Notes: generated from the letters alone by a model not told the origin. Counted from the first letter of the stretch, positions 1-11,176 are shown. The stretch is DNA of 64,000 nt from an uncultured SAR86 cluster bacterium (GCA_902558375.1 CACEDQ010000001.1:62001-126000); one strand, 5' to 3'. Numbers and translations: made by a program.

Positions 1-819
1 TGTGATGGAAATTTTGGCACTTTAGACATAGATAGTAAGAGTATCAGCATAAAGGGTGTTGTAGGTGATCAGCAAGCAGCATTAGTGGGGCAAAATTGTT
101 TTAATTATGGCGATATAAAATCTACTTATGGAACGGGTTGTTTTTTAATGGTAAATACTAAAGAAAATATCATAACTTTGGAGGAGGGACTCTTAACAAC
201 AGTTGGGTATCAATTAAATAATGAAGTTAGCTATGCGATTGAAGGAAGTATTTATTCTTGTGGCAATATTATTCAATGGCTTAGAGACAAAATGAAGTTT
301 TTTGATAATGCCAAAGACAGTGAAGTTTTTTTAAATGGTGATGGTAATTCTAAAAATGTACATTTCTTGCCAGCATTTAATGGACTTGGAGCTCCATATT
401 GGAATTCAGATATTAGAGGTGGTTTTTACGGCATCACTCAAGACTCAGATAACACTGATTTAATAACGGCAGCATTTAAATCTATTTGTTACCAAACCAA
501 AGATATAACAGACTTGCTTGAGAAAAATAATATAAAAATAAATTCTTTGTTTATCGATGGCGGAATGACCGCAAATAAAACTTTTTGCCAGCTATTATCA
601 AATATTCTTCAAGTAAACATTTCTATGCCTGAAAACATTGAATCAACAGCGCTAGGAGCTTGTATTGTTTCTCAAATAGCAGAAGGATTGCCAATTGATG
701 ATCTTAAGCTAAAACTCGAGAGACTTTATAGGCCAGATACAGCATCTATAAGTTTTTACGAAAGTGATTATTTGTTGTGGAAGGAATATATAGAAAGAAC
801 TATATCTACTATTAAGTAA
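1..819 (+). CDS. glpK: Glycerol kinase, C-terminal part (truncated by left edge)
   Basis: Frame 1 is open from base 1 (…GVVGDQQAALVGQNCF…); GDQQAALVGQ and DGGMTANKTFCQLLSNIL motifs typical of GlpK. Confidence 0.93.
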   Translation, partial: CDGNFGTLDIDSKSISIKGVVGDQQAALVGQNCFNYGDIKSTYGTGCFLMVNTKENIITLEEGLLTTVGYQLNNEVSYAIEGSIYSCGNIIQWLRDKMKFFDNAKDSEVFLNGDGNSKNVHFLPAFNGLGAPYWNSDIRGGFYGITQDSDNTDLITAAFKSICYQTKDITDLLEKNNIKINSLFIDGGMTANKTFCQLLSNILQVNISMPENIESTALGACIVSQIAEGLPIDDLKLKLERLYRPDTASISFYESDYLLWKEYIERTISTIK

Positions 820-891
820 TAAATTAACTTATAAAATAAATTTTTTTTAGATATAATCCATGCGTTCTAAACACAATCAGCCTTTTAATAA

Positions 892-2067
892 ATGTTTACA
901 TATAAAATATTTAATAATATTGCTCAAGACGGCCTTGATATATTTAAGAAAAATAATTTTCACATCGATGAAATTGATCCTGATTCACTAATATTAAGAA
1001 GCCAGGTTCTTGCAGAAGCTGATTTTAATGAGTCCCTAAAATGTGTTGGTAGGGCTGGTGCTGGAACCAACAATATCCCAGTAAAACAAGCTACTGATAA
1101 AGGTATTGTTGTTTTTAACACTCCAGGAGCAAATGCTAATGCAGTAAAGGAGCTTGTTGTTTGTGGAATGCTGCTGTCTTCTAGAGGCATTATTCAAGGT
1201 AACTTGTACTCCAAGAGTCTTTCAGGTCAGGACACTGACGAGTTAAACAAGTCGATGGAGGCTCAAAAGAAAAACTTTAAAGGAAATGAATTAAAAGGAA
1301 AAACACTTGGAATTATTGGGCTTGGAGCAATAGGCTCATTGTTAGCTCAAACAGCTGAAGTTATGGGTATGAAAATTATAGGCTACGATCCATACATATC
1401 TATTGATGCTGCATGGAGGCTTCCTAAAGATGTTGAAAAAGCCGACTCTATGGAATACCTTTTAAATAATTCTGACTATATTTCTATTCATGTCCCTCTA
1501 GTAGACGAGACTAGAGATTTAATTTCAAAAGAATCTTTAAAATATTTTAAAAAAGGTTCAAAGTTAATAAATTTATCCAGAGGAGGTATTGTAAATAATG
1601 AAGATATCATTGATGCCTTAAACTCAAAAATTATTGATAAATTTGTTACTGATTTTCCAACACCTGAACTAATAACGAGATCTAGTGAGTTTCATGATGT
1701 AATTCTTTTGCCACATTTAGGTGCTAGCACAAAGGAGGCTGAAATTAATTGTGCTGTCATGGCCGCCGATCAGATATCAAATTTTTTAAAAGACGGAGTA
1801 ATTGTCAATTCTGTGAATTTTCCATCAATAAAACTAGGCAGAAAAACAGAATTCAGAATGGTTATTATCAATAAAAATGAACCTGGAATGATTGGAAAAA
1901 TTACCGATGAGATAGGCTATAAAAATATTAATATTGCAGATATGACCCATAAGAGTAGAGACTCCATTGGTATTAATTTGATAGATTTAGAAGACAAACC
2001 AACACAGGAATTGATTGATAATATAAATAACATAGATCACGTAATAAGTGTCAGGGTTTGTGATTAA
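892..2067 (+). CDS. serA: D-3-phosphoglycerate dehydrogenase-like protein
   Basis: VGRAGAGTNNIPV, LGIIGLGAIGSLLAQ NAD motif, LPHLGASTKEAE, C-terminal ACT-like region. Confidence 0.88.
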   Translation: MFTYKIFNNIAQDGLDIFKKNNFHIDEIDPDSLILRSQVLAEADFNESLKCVGRAGAGTNNIPVKQATDKGIVVFNTPGANANAVKELVVCGMLLSSRGIIQGNLYSKSLSGQDTDELNKSMEAQKKNFKGNELKGKTLGIIGLGAIGSLLAQTAEVMGMKIIGYDPYISIDAAWRLPKDVEKADSMEYLLNNSDYISIHVPLVDETRDLISKESLKYFKKGSKLINLSRGGIVNNEDIIDALNSKIIDKFVTDFPTPELITRSSEFHDVILLPHLGASTKEAEINCAVMAADQISNFLKDGVIVNSVNFPSIKLGRKTEFRMVIINKNEPGMIGKITDEIGYKNINIADMTHKSRDSIGINLIDLEDKPTQELIDNINNIDHVISVRVCD

Positions 2068-2323
2068 CTATATTAAATCTAACATTTTTAAACTAGACTT
2101 TTGCCCATTTATAAGTTTGTAAAGAATTAACATATTAAAACACTTGTCAACAAGAAAAAAAAATGATATCGCAAATAGTTTATAATTCTTGCTGGGTAAG
2201 TGTTTTCTTTTAATTTATTTACATAAACCACTGATATGCGGTGTTAAATTTAATATTTGTACAATTTTTGTTCATCTTTTAAAAAACCTTTAAATAAAAG
2301 GCTTTTATGTGATATAAATAAAG

Positions 2324-2358
2324 TTATCCATAACTTTATCCACAGTTTCTGTGGATAA
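2324..2358. promoter_or_regulatory. Cluster of DnaA-box-like sequences (TTATCCATA, TTATCCACA, inverted TGTGGATAA)
   Basis: Two exact TTATCCACA boxes in inverted orientation separated by 5 bp, plus one one-mismatch box, in AT-rich intergenic DNA. Confidence 0.6.
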
Positions 2359-2372
2359 AATTTTGACTACAA

Positions 2373-3050
2373 ATGCATAAATTAAAGACCCTACATCAAC
2401 TTCCAAATGATTGGCATAAAGTATTGAAAAAACAATGTCTTTTACCAGAACTTTCGAGTACGATTGAAAAAATTCAAAAAGATATTAAACAAAATAAAAA
2501 AATTTTTCCTGAAGTAAATAATATATATAAAGCTCTAGAATTATGTAGTTATGAAAAGACCAAAGTAGTAATTTTTGGCCAAGATCCATATCACAAAGAA
2601 GGGCAAGCTAATGGGTTGGCATTTGGTGTAAATCCTAATATTAAAATTCCTCCATCTTTGAGAAATATCTACAAAGAAATTAATGATGACATTGGTTCCT
2701 GTAAATATAATTTAGGTAATTTAGAAGGCTGGGCATCTCAAGGAGTTCTTTTACTTAATTCATCGTTAAGCGTTTGTGAGTCCAAGCCCAACTCACATAA
2801 AAATTATGGTTGGGATAAATTAATTTTCTCAATAATAAAATCTTTAAATAATAAAAGAGAAGTTATTTTTATTCTGTGGGGGAAAGATTCAATTGAAAAA
2901 GAAAATTTAATTGATTTAGATGTTAATTTTGTTTTAAAAGCTGCACACCCATCGCCCTTATCATCTTACAGAGGGTTTTTTGGCTGTAAACATTTTTCAT
3001 TAACAAATGAAATTTTAGTTTCTCTTGGAAAGAATCCTATAACTTGGTAA
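2373..3050 (+). CDS. ung: Uracil-DNA glycosylase
   Basis: VVIFGQDPYHKEGQANGLAFGV and AAHPSPLSSYRGFFGCKHFS motifs. Confidence 0.97.
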   Translation: MHKLKTLHQLPNDWHKVLKKQCLLPELSSTIEKIQKDIKQNKKIFPEVNNIYKALELCSYEKTKVVIFGQDPYHKEGQANGLAFGVNPNIKIPPSLRNIYKEINDDIGSCKYNLGNLEGWASQGVLLLNSSLSVCESKPNSHKNYGWDKLIFSIIKSLNNKREVIFILWGKDSIEKENLIDLDVNFVLKAAHPSPLSSYRGFFGCKHFSLTNEILVSLGKNPITW

Positions 3051-3840
3051 TTAAACCAGTACAACATGAGGGTTATTTTTTTGATATTCGCTCATGTAAT
3101 CATTGTTAATTGAGCAATGGTAAACATAAAAGTTTTTATATTTAAGTTTGTCACCCAATATTCTTAGCTTTTTTTCACTTAATATTTCTTTATTAGAGAT
3201 AATTGTAATGAATTTTCTTCTATCAACACCCAAATATTTCATTCTTGCAATTATTTCCTGGCCTCTGAAACAACCTTTATCAAAATCAACTCTGTATTTG
3301 TCATAATTGATTTCTAAAGGCCTATATTTTCCAATATCGTTTAAAGATAAATAAAAATTGCCTAACAACATATTGGCATAAATCCATTCTTCATTAGTTA
3401 TTGAGCTAGTAATATTCTGTGCCTCATTTTTGATACTAATAGACAGTGCTAAATCTTTGTTTTTTAAAAATACTCCTTTGGCTTTAGAGCTATTCTTTTC
3501 AACAGAAGCAAAGACCTTATCACTTGATTCTTGAAAAGTTACCCCGTAGAACTTTGCATATGGACTTAATTCATCAATAAATATATCTATAAGAGAATAA
3601 TTAATTATAATTTTGAATTTTCCTTGATTCCTGCCTATAAAAAAATCAGCCATTACAAAGGCTTTTTGATTACATACTGAAGATAGCTGAAAACCCTCGT
3701 TGGATATGGAACAAACATCAGATGTAATTTGACCTTGAAGAAAAGTTTTAATTTTTTCCTCGCTTCCAACTATTTCGACTACTTTAAAGTCATCTATAAA
3801 AAATGAGCCAAAAGTTATTAATTTATTTTGAACGTCTATT
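3051..3840 (-). CDS. ygfZ: YgfZ-like folate-binding/Fe-S assembly protein; N-terminal coding extends beyond the ORF-track ATG (3653)
   Basis: KGCFRGQEIIARMKYLGVDRRKF signature; in-frame upstream translation ...VVEIVGSEEKIKTFLQGQITSDVCSISNEGFQLSSVCNQKAFVMADFF is YgfZ-like; 5' end approximate (no canonical start found). Confidence 0.75.
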
Positions 3841-3879
3841 TTCTTGTAAAATTATTCTCTAATATTTACATTTTAACCA

Positions 3880-4137
3880 ATGAGTACAGAAATAAACAGA
3901 ATCTATTGGAAATGCAGAAGGGGAATGCGTGAAATAGATCTCCTCTTAAGAGAATTTTCATCATCAGATATTTATAATATTGATAATAAACAACTTAAGA
4001 TTTTTGATGAAATTTTAAACTATGATGATCAAAAATTATTTGACTATATTTTTAAAAATGTTGAACTGGGAAATAAAAGTCATGAAAATTTCATTAATGA
4101 GCACTTAAAAAAATTTTCTCAACAAGGAAACTTTTAA
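3880..4137 (+). CDS. sdhE: FAD assembly factor SdhE (YgfY)
   Basis: NRIYWKCRRGMREIDLLLREF motif; divergent from ygfZ as in other gammaproteobacteria. Confidence 0.9.
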   Translation: MSTEINRIYWKCRRGMREIDLLLREFSSSDIYNIDNKQLKIFDEILNYDDQKLFDYIFKNVELGNKSHENFINEHLKKFSQQGNF

Positions 4138-4175
4138 TAAGTTTGATTGTCTTAATTCAAAAGGAATTTATATAA

Positions 4176-4748
4176 ATGAAAAATAGTTCAGATAATAGCG
4201 ATTCCTTGCTTATAGAAAAGGCAAAAAATGGTAATGAAGGGGCTTTTGAATTTCTTATGACAAAATATTATCCAAGAGTATACGCATCCTTATATGCTTA
4301 TACTAAATCAATAGAAGATTCTGAAGATCTTGCTCAAAAAACATTTATAAAAGTTTGGCAACAAATACATACTTTTAGAGGAGATAGCGCTTTCTTTACC
4401 TGGGTGTATAGAATTGCAATTAATTTAGCAAAAAATCATTTTGTAAGTTCATCTTACAAAAAAGATAAATTAAATATTTCATCAGATGAATCTGAAATTG
4501 ATTTTACTTTCCATTCAAATCCAGAAACAGATCTAATGCATGATGAATCTTTAAAAAAAATTGATAAATACATTGAGACCTTACCAGAATCATTGAAAAC
4601 CGCCTTTAAGTTAAGAGAAACTCATGGTAAAACTTATGAGGAGATCTCATTAATTACAGAGACACCAGTTGGCACTGTAAGATCAAGAATTTTTAGAGCT
4701 CGTGATCAAATATTAAACTTTATAGAAAGGGAGACTAACGTTGAATGA
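4176..4748 (+). CDS. rpoE: ECF RNA polymerase sigma factor RpoE-like
   Basis: Sigma70 region 2 (YYPRVYASLYAYTKSIEDSEDLAQKTFIKVWQ) and region 4 (ETPVGTVRSRIFRARDQI). Confidence 0.92.
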   Translation: MKNSSDNSDSLLIEKAKNGNEGAFEFLMTKYYPRVYASLYAYTKSIEDSEDLAQKTFIKVWQQIHTFRGDSAFFTWVYRIAINLAKNHFVSSSYKKDKLNISSDESEIDFTFHSNPETDLMHDESLKKIDKYIETLPESLKTAFKLRETHGKTYEEISLITETPVGTVRSRIFRARDQILNFIERETNVE

Positions 4749-5418
4749 TATAGAAGAAAAATTATCTGCCTTATATGATGGTGAGCTTAGCGAGGCTGAG
4801 ATAGATGAGGTCTTATCCCTTCTTAAAGAGGATGTTGACCTAAAAAAGAAAGTATCAGGATATGCATTGATTAGTTCATCAATGAAAAAAGATAAAAATA
4901 ATATTCAGTCAATATCGTCAAAAAAAATTAATTATCAATTTTGGTTTTCAAATACAATTACAGCTGCAGCTACAGTTTTAATTACATTCTTTGCTCTTAA
5001 TCAATATGATATTAATAGAATGGGGGAAGATATATCAGCAACCAACAAACTTAATGTAGCTATTAATAGCAAAGAAGCCAAGGATTTAGTCAACAGAGTC
5101 GAAGAAAACCTTGTAGACCACGTGATGCATGTTATTAATAATCCAGGAAAAGACATTGCAACAGCTTACGATGTAGATTTAAGAAACGTTGGTTATGTGA
5201 GATCAAAATCTCAAAATAGACAATATAATAAAGGTAACAAAAATTTTATATTGCGTGTTGAAAAAAAGAATTTAGGCATTAAAAATATAAAATACTGGAA
5301 GCATGGAGAAAAGATGATATATGTCATTCCGCTATCAGAAGGAAAGGTAGCAACACTATATGGCAATATTGATTCAAAAACGGCGGTAGAAATAGCCAAC
5401 TCAATTAATATAAAATAA
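4741..5418 (+). CDS. rseA: Anti-sigma factor, RseA-like
   Basis: N-terminal EKLSALYDGELSEAEIDEVLSLL, single TM, overlaps rpoE; TTG start. Confidence 0.8.
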   Translation: MNDIEEKLSALYDGELSEAEIDEVLSLLKEDVDLKKKVSGYALISSSMKKDKNNIQSISSKKINYQFWFSNTITAAATVLITFFALNQYDINRMGEDISATNKLNVAINSKEAKDLVNRVEENLVDHVMHVINNPGKDIATAYDVDLRNVGYVRSKSQNRQYNKGNKNFILRVEKKNLGIKNIKYWKHGEKMIYVIPLSEGKVATLYGNIDSKTAVEIANSINIK

Positions 5419-5419
5419 T

Positions 5420-6820
5420 ATGAAAAATCTAAATATATCTACATTTATTATAGTTTTGGTAAGCACATTTATGCTTAATCTTGAGGCGGCCTTACCAGAT
5501 AACATTTCTGAACTTGTTGAAGAGTCGGCTCCTGCTGTAGTTAACATTACATCAAAAAAAGAAGTAACCCAAAGACAATCATATGGATTTGGAGGCATTC
5601 CAGATGAAATGTTAGAAAGATTTGGTATTCCGAGGCAGTTTCGAGAGATGCCACAAGAAAAAAGGGAAGCAACTTCTTATGGATCTGGCTTTATTTTAAA
5701 AGATAATTATATTTTAACTAATTATCACGTTGTCGAAGATTCTAATGAAGTAGTTGTGTCTTTGTCAGATAGAAGAGAGTTTATTGCAGAAGTTGTTGGT
5801 GTTGATCCTCTCTCAGATCTCGCAGTATTAAAAGTTGAAGGAGATAATTTACCCCAAGTAACAGCTGGTAACAGCGATGAACTTAAAGTTGGTGATTGGG
5901 TGATTGCAATCGGTTCTCCTTTTAGTTTTGATTTTTCAGTAACTGCAGGTATTGTAAGTGCTAAGGGTAGAAGTATTCAAAATAATAATATTGGTAATTA
6001 TGTCCCTTTCTTACAAACCGATGTTGCTATTAATCCAGGTAATTCAGGTGGACCTCTTTTTGACTTAGATGGAAAAGTAGTTGGTATAAATTCACAAATC
6101 TATTCAAGAAGTGGTGGTTATCAAGGTTTGGCTTTTGCTATACCAATAAATGTTGCTATAGATGTTGCTAAGCAAATTATTGACAAAGGCGAAGTATCAC
6201 GAGGTTATCTTGGAGTAAGAATGAGTGAGGTTGATAGTGATCTTGCTGAGGCATTGGGTATGAACAAACCATACGGGGCTTTAATTAATGATATCGAAGA
6301 AGGCGAATCTGCAGATAATGCTGGGTTAGAACCGGGAGACGTGATAGTAGAATTCAATAATAAAGAAATCAAATTTAGTTCAGATCTTCCTCATGTAGTT
6401 GGTCAAATGCAACCTGGAACAAAAGCTTATGCAAAAATAATCAGGGATGCTAAAGAAATTAAATTAAAATTTGTGCTTGGCGAACTGCCAGTGAATAAAG
6501 ATTCATTTGTGCCTGCAAAATCTCAAACTTCTTCAGATCCGATTGGAATAAAAGTAGCTGAAATTGATAGAGATAATCCTTCAATGGCTAATTTGCCTGA
6601 CGGGGTCATAGTATCAAGGGTAAATTCGGGTTCTGCTGCTTCAGGAAAAATTCAAAGAGGCGATCTGATAACTTTAATACAACATAAAGGTAAAAAATAT
6701 CAGATAATTGATGTAGATTCATATGAAGATGCATTAGAAAACTTTACCTCTGGAAATAAAATTGTTTTGCATATTAATAGAAGTGGCGGAACTATAATTA
6801 GATCAATTACTGTTAATTGA
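5420..6820 (+). CDS. mucD: Do-like periplasmic serine protease (DegP/MucD family)
   Basis: Signal peptide; GSGFILKDNYILTNYHVV, DLAVLKV, NPGNSGGPLFD catalytic motif; two PDZ domains. Confidence 0.95.
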   Translation: MKNLNISTFIIVLVSTFMLNLEAALPDNISELVEESAPAVVNITSKKEVTQRQSYGFGGIPDEMLERFGIPRQFREMPQEKREATSYGSGFILKDNYILTNYHVVEDSNEVVVSLSDRREFIAEVVGVDPLSDLAVLKVEGDNLPQVTAGNSDELKVGDWVIAIGSPFSFDFSVTAGIVSAKGRSIQNNNIGNYVPFLQTDVAINPGNSGGPLFDLDGKVVGINSQIYSRSGGYQGLAFAIPINVAIDVAKQIIDKGEVSRGYLGVRMSEVDSDLAEALGMNKPYGALINDIEEGESADNAGLEPGDVIVEFNNKEIKFSSDLPHVVGQMQPGTKAYAKIIRDAKEIKLKFVLGELPVNKDSFVPAKSQTSSDPIGIKVAEIDRDNPSMANLPDGVIVSRVNSGSAASGKIQRGDLITLIQHKGKKYQIIDVDSYEDALENFTSGNKIVLHINRSGGTIIRSITVN

Positions 6821-6882
6821 TGCTTTAAAAATCACTTGATACTCCTATATTAGTAATATTGGCTGTAAAATAGCAGCACTAT

Positions 6883-8670
6883 ATGAAAAACATTAGAAAC
6901 TTCTCCGTAATTGCCCATATTGATCATGGAAAATCTACTTTATCTGATAGATTAATTGAATATTGTGGTGGACTGTCAGCTAGAGAAATGTCAGAACAGA
7001 TTCTTGATTCAATGGATATTGAAAGAGAAAGAGGAATTACCATTAAGGCCCAAGCTGTAACCTTGGAATATAAAAAGGATAACGTAAGTTATTTATTAAA
7101 CTTTATTGATACTCCAGGCCATGTTGATTTTTCATATGAAGTATCAAGGTCATTATCGGCCTGTGAAGGTGCTTTGCTTGTTGTAGATGGATCTCAAGGA
7201 GTTGAAGCTCAAACATTAGCAAATTGCTATACAGCAGTTGATCAGGGATTAGAGGTAGTTCCTGTTATTAACAAAATAGACTTACCTCAATCAGAGCCCG
7301 AAAGAGTCAAAAAAGAAATTGAAGATATGATTGGTATTAATGCGTGCTCAGCTCCTCTTGTTAGCGCAAAAACAGGAGTAGGCATTGAAGATTTATTAGA
7401 TATGCTAGTTACAGAAATTCCTTCGCCAGATGGTAGTTCATCTGAACCATTACAAGCATTAATAGTTGACTCATGGTTTGATTCTTATTTGGGAGTTGTC
7501 TCGCTAATAAGAATCAAAAATGGCTCAATTAAGACTGGTCAAAAATTTAAAATTCATTCAACAGGACAATCTCATAATGTGGATGAATTAGGAATATTTT
7601 CACCTAAAAAAATTAAAAAAGATTTTTTATCTGCAGGTGAAGTTGGCTATTTAGTTGCTGGGATAAAAAACATTAAAGGCGCTCCTGTTGGAGATACAAT
7701 TCTAGAGGGGGGTGATGAAACTACCCAAGCTCTTCCAGGTTTCAAAAAGGTTAATCCTAAAGTTTTTGCATCAATGTTTACTGTCAATTCTGATGATTAC
7801 GAAAGGTTTAGGGATGCTCTTTCTAAGCTCATATTAAATGATTCTTCTCTTATTTACGAACCAGAAGTTTCTGATGCACTTGGATTTGGATTTAGATGTG
7901 GTTTTCTTGGAACTCTTCATATGGAGGTTATAAGAGAAAGGCTAGAAAGAGAATATGATTTAGATCTAATATCTACAGCCCCATCTGTTGAGTATGAGGT
8001 ATTAAAAACGGATGGTGAGGTTATAAAAATTGACAATCCATCTCAACTACCCGCTCCAAATGATATTGAAGAGATTAGGGAGCCAATTGTTAATACCACC
8101 ATCCTTACTCCCAATGAATATGTTGGGAACGTTATTACTCTATGCACTGGGAAAAGAGGTTTACAAAAAGATATGACCTATTTTGGAAATCAAGTTTCTA
8201 TTGTTTTTGAAATGCCTTTATCATCAGTAATTGTAGACTTCTTTGATCAAATAAAATCATCAACCAAGGGCTTTGCATCAATTGAATACTCTCTAATTGG
8301 ATTTTTTAAATCAGATTTAACCAAAATAGACATATTAATTAATAATCAAAAAATAGATGCTCTATCTATGATAGTTCATAAATCTTTTTCAACTCAAAAA
8401 GCTAGAGAAATTGCTTCTAACCTTCAAAAACTTATTCCAAGACAGATGTTTGATGTGCCAATTCAAGTAGCCCTTGGTTCTAAAATTATTTCAAGAGAAA
8501 CTGTAAAAGCCTTAAGAAAGAATGTCACAGCAAAATGTTATGGTGGTGATATTACTAGGAAAAAGAAATTGCTCGAAAAACAAAAAGATGGAAAGAAAAA
8601 AATGAAACAATTCGGCAAAGTATCAATACCTCAAGATGCTTTTTTAAATTATTTTAAATCTGGAGAATAA
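6883..8670 (+). CDS. lepA: Elongation factor 4 (LepA)
   Basis: [45 protein letters not shown]; full-length. Confidence 0.98.
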   Translation: MKNIRNFSVIAHIDHGKSTLSDRLIEYCGGLSAREMSEQILDSMDIERERGITIKAQAVTLEYKKDNVSYLLNFIDTPGHVDFSYEVSRSLSACEGALLVVDGSQGVEAQTLANCYTAVDQGLEVVPVINKIDLPQSEPERVKKEIEDMIGINACSAPLVSAKTGVGIEDLLDMLVTEIPSPDGSSSEPLQALIVDSWFDSYLGVVSLIRIKNGSIKTGQKFKIHSTGQSHNVDELGIFSPKKIKKDFLSAGEVGYLVAGIKNIKGAPVGDTILEGGDETTQALPGFKKVNPKVFASMFTVNSDDYERFRDALSKLILNDSSLIYEPEVSDALGFGFRCGFLGTLHMEVIRERLEREYDLDLISTAPSVEYEVLKTDGEVIKIDNPSQLPAPNDIEEIREPIVNTTILTPNEYVGNVITLCTGKRGLQKDMTYFGNQVSIVFEMPLSSVIVDFFDQIKSSTKGFASIEYSLIGFFKSDLTKIDILINNQKIDALSMIVHKSFSTQKAREIASNLQKLIPRQMFDVPIQVALGSKIISRETVKALRKNVTAKCYGGDITRKKKLLEKQKDGKKKMKQFGKVSIPQDAFLNYFKSGE

Positions 8671-8671
8671 C

Positions 8672-9619
8672 TTGATATTAGACCCAATTTTTATAATTTC
8701 AATAATTGGAATGGCTACCGTGCTTGTTGCATGGATTATTAGTGAAACAAAAGAAGGTTACAAAGATAATTTCGTAGCAAGTAACTCATCTATGCTATCA
8801 ACAATTTTTGGTTTAATGATGCTTTATAGCATTTTCATCAATGCAGGCGATTTAAGTATTGTTCTTTTAGTGGGTTCAGTTATATCTCTTTTAGTACTTT
8901 TAGTTGGTTTTTTTCTTAAAAACAATGAAATTATTTCTTCTTCGAGAGGATATTTTATTCCTATTTTTCTCATATTTATCTTAAGAACTTTTATTTATGA
9001 GCCATACCAAATTCCCTCGGGTTCAATGATGCCCGGTCTAAAAGTAGGCGATTTTTTACTGGTCGATAAAAATTCTTATGGATATAAAATTAATAGAATA
9101 GGCAATCCACTATCATCTCAAAGCGACCCACAATATGGTGATGTTGTTGTCTTTGTTCCTCAACATAATCCAGTACCTTATGTTAAGAGGCTAATTGGTA
9201 TGCCTGGAGATAAAATTAGAATTATCAATAAACAAGTTTATGTAAATGACAAGCCAATTAAGAAAACATTTTACAAAACAAAAGAAGAGCGAATCACTAA
9301 AAAATATAGAGATCTTTCAGGAAACATTACATCAAAAGAATCCAATGTAATTGTTGATTATTATTATGAAGAACATGGAAATAGGAAGTTTTTGACTAGA
9401 AATATTCGTGGTGAAAATATTCAGTATCCATCTGAGTGGACTGTGCCTAGCGGTAATTATTTTGTGATGGGGGATAATAGAGATAATTCAAATGATAGTA
9501 CAAAAGATGTTGGGTTTGTTCCAAGAGCAAATTTCTTTGGGGAGGCTAGTTATCTTTTTATGACTTGGGAGTGTTGGACTTGCCTTCCATATTTCGCAAG
9601 AGTTGGCACAATTAATTAA
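8672..9619 (+). CDS. lepB: Signal peptidase I
   Basis: IPSGSMMPGLKVGDFLLVDK and PYVKRLIGMPGD catalytic motifs; TTG start after lepA. Confidence 0.95.
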   Translation: MILDPIFIISIIGMATVLVAWIISETKEGYKDNFVASNSSMLSTIFGLMMLYSIFINAGDLSIVLLVGSVISLLVLLVGFFLKNNEIISSSRGYFIPIFLIFILRTFIYEPYQIPSGSMMPGLKVGDFLLVDKNSYGYKINRIGNPLSSQSDPQYGDVVVFVPQHNPVPYVKRLIGMPGDKIRIINKQVYVNDKPIKKTFYKTKEERITKKYRDLSGNITSKESNVIVDYYYEEHGNRKFLTRNIRGENIQYPSEWTVPSGNYFVMGDNRDNSNDSTKDVGFVPRANFFGEASYLFMTWECWTCLPYFARVGTIN

Positions 9620-10281
9620 TGTCTTATAAAGATCTTCAAAATCGATTGGGCTATACATTTAAAGATGAGGCACTGATCGAACTTGCTTTAACACATAAAA
9701 GTTTTAGTGGCACTTCAAACAATGAAAGACTTGAGTTTTTAGGAGATTCAATTCTTAATTCCATTATTTCAGAATATCTTTTCAATAGATTTAATAATCA
9801 AAAAGAAGGCTTGTTAACGCGAATGAGGGCCTATCTTGTTAAAGCTGAAACCTTAACCATTAAAGCAGAAGAACTATCTTTAGAAAAAGTTGTAAAACTA
9901 TCTAAAGGTACTGCAAATTTATCAAAAGAACGAAAGAATTCAATTTTAGAAGGTGCATTTGAAGCAGTTATAGGGGCGATTTTTATCGATGGTGGTTGGA
10001 ATGCAGCCAAAGATATTACTTTAAAAGCTTTTAATAAAAATTTAGCAGCTTTATCTGAAGATATGACTTTTAAGGATGCAAAAACTGAATTGCAGGAATT
10101 ATTCCAATCTCTAAAAAGCGATTTACCAAAATATATTGTTGAAGAAACTGGTAAGAGTAATTTTTCATGCACAGTTAAATACAAAGATATGGCATTTGAA
10201 TCTTCAGGCTCATCAAAAAGAATAGCTGAAACAAATGTCGCGATGAAACTTTTAGCTTACATAAAACAGAATGATGTCTAA
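9619..10281 (+). CDS. rnc: Ribonuclease III
   Basis: NERLEFLGDSIL signature, C-terminal dsRBD. Confidence 0.97.
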   Translation: MSYKDLQNRLGYTFKDEALIELALTHKSFSGTSNNERLEFLGDSILNSIISEYLFNRFNNQKEGLLTRMRAYLVKAETLTIKAEELSLEKVVKLSKGTANLSKERKNSILEGAFEAVIGAIFIDGGWNAAKDITLKAFNKNLAALSEDMTFKDAKTELQELFQSLKSDLPKYIVEETGKSNFSCTVKYKDMAFESSGSSKRIAETNVAMKLLAYIKQNDV

Positions 10282-11176
10282 AAGTTACTGCGGATATATC
10301 TCCATTATTGGCAAGCCTAATGTAGGAAAGTCCACAATTCTTAATCACATATTAGGAAAAAAAATATCAATTACTTCAAGAAAATCGCAAACTACTAGAA
10401 ATAATATTTTGGGAATAAAGACCGAAGGGAATAAGCAGATGATATATGCAGATACACCAGGCATGCATATTAAATCACCCAAGGTTATGAATAAGGTATT
10501 AAATCGCTCAGCTGAAAGTTTAATGGAGGATTCAGATATTATTCTGTTTGTTACTCAGAGGTTAGTTCTTGATGAGCAAGACTTATCAGTTCTAAAAAAA
10601 CTCAAACAAATTAACTCAAAGGTGATATGTGTTGTAAATAAAGTTGATCAAGTTACAGATAAAAATAAATTACTGCCACTAATAGAGAGGCTCTCAAATG
10701 AATATAGTTTCTTAGACATCATACCAATATCAGCAATTAACAATGATGGCATTAGTGAGCTAGAAATGTTAATAAAAAAATACCTTCCAGAAAGTGAACA
10801 TTTATATGACAAAAATACAGTATCTAGCTCTCACAAAGATATGTTTATGATTTCAGAACTAATTCGTGAAAAAATAATTAGAATGCTTGGCGATGAGTTG
10901 CCTCATGATACATTTGTGCAAGTTGAATTGTTTGAAGATGAAGATACGTTAATAAAAATTCATGCAGTAATATTTGTCGCTAGAAATAGTCAAAAGCAGA
11001 TAGTTATTGGAAAAGATGGAAATACATTAAAGAAAATTGGAAAACAGGCCAGGATAGAGATCGAAGAGTACTTTAATAAAAAAGTTTTCTTAAAAACTTG
11101 GGTAAAGGTTAAAAAGAATTGGAATACAGATTCTGATTATCTTCAAAGCCTGGGAGTTGGCGGAAGCTATGACTAA
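10271..11176 (+). CDS. era: GTPase Era
   Basis: GKPNVGKSTILNHILGKKISITSRKSQTTR; C-terminal KH domain VIGKDGNTLKKIGKQAR. Confidence 0.97.
   Translation: MMSKSYCGYISIIGKPNVGKSTILNHILGKKISITSRKSQTTRNNILGIKTEGNKQMIYADTPGMHIKSPKVMNKVLNRSAESLMEDSDIILFVTQRLVLDEQDLSVLKKLKQINSKVICVVNKVDQVTDKNKLLPLIERLSNEYSFLDIIPISAINNDGISELEMLIKKYLPESEHLYDKNTVSSSHKDMFMISELIREKIIRMLGDELPHDTFVQVELFEDEDTLIKIHAVIFVARNSQKQIVIGKDGNTLKKIGKQARIEIEEYFNKKVFLKTWVKVKKNWNTDSDYLQSLGVGGSYD

Noticed and set aside
2336-2358. TTTATCCACAG-ttt-CTGTGGATAAA as a terminator of serA
   Set aside because: About 270 bp downstream of the serA stop and directly before the ung start; DnaA-box identity is a better explanation, although a hairpin is possible
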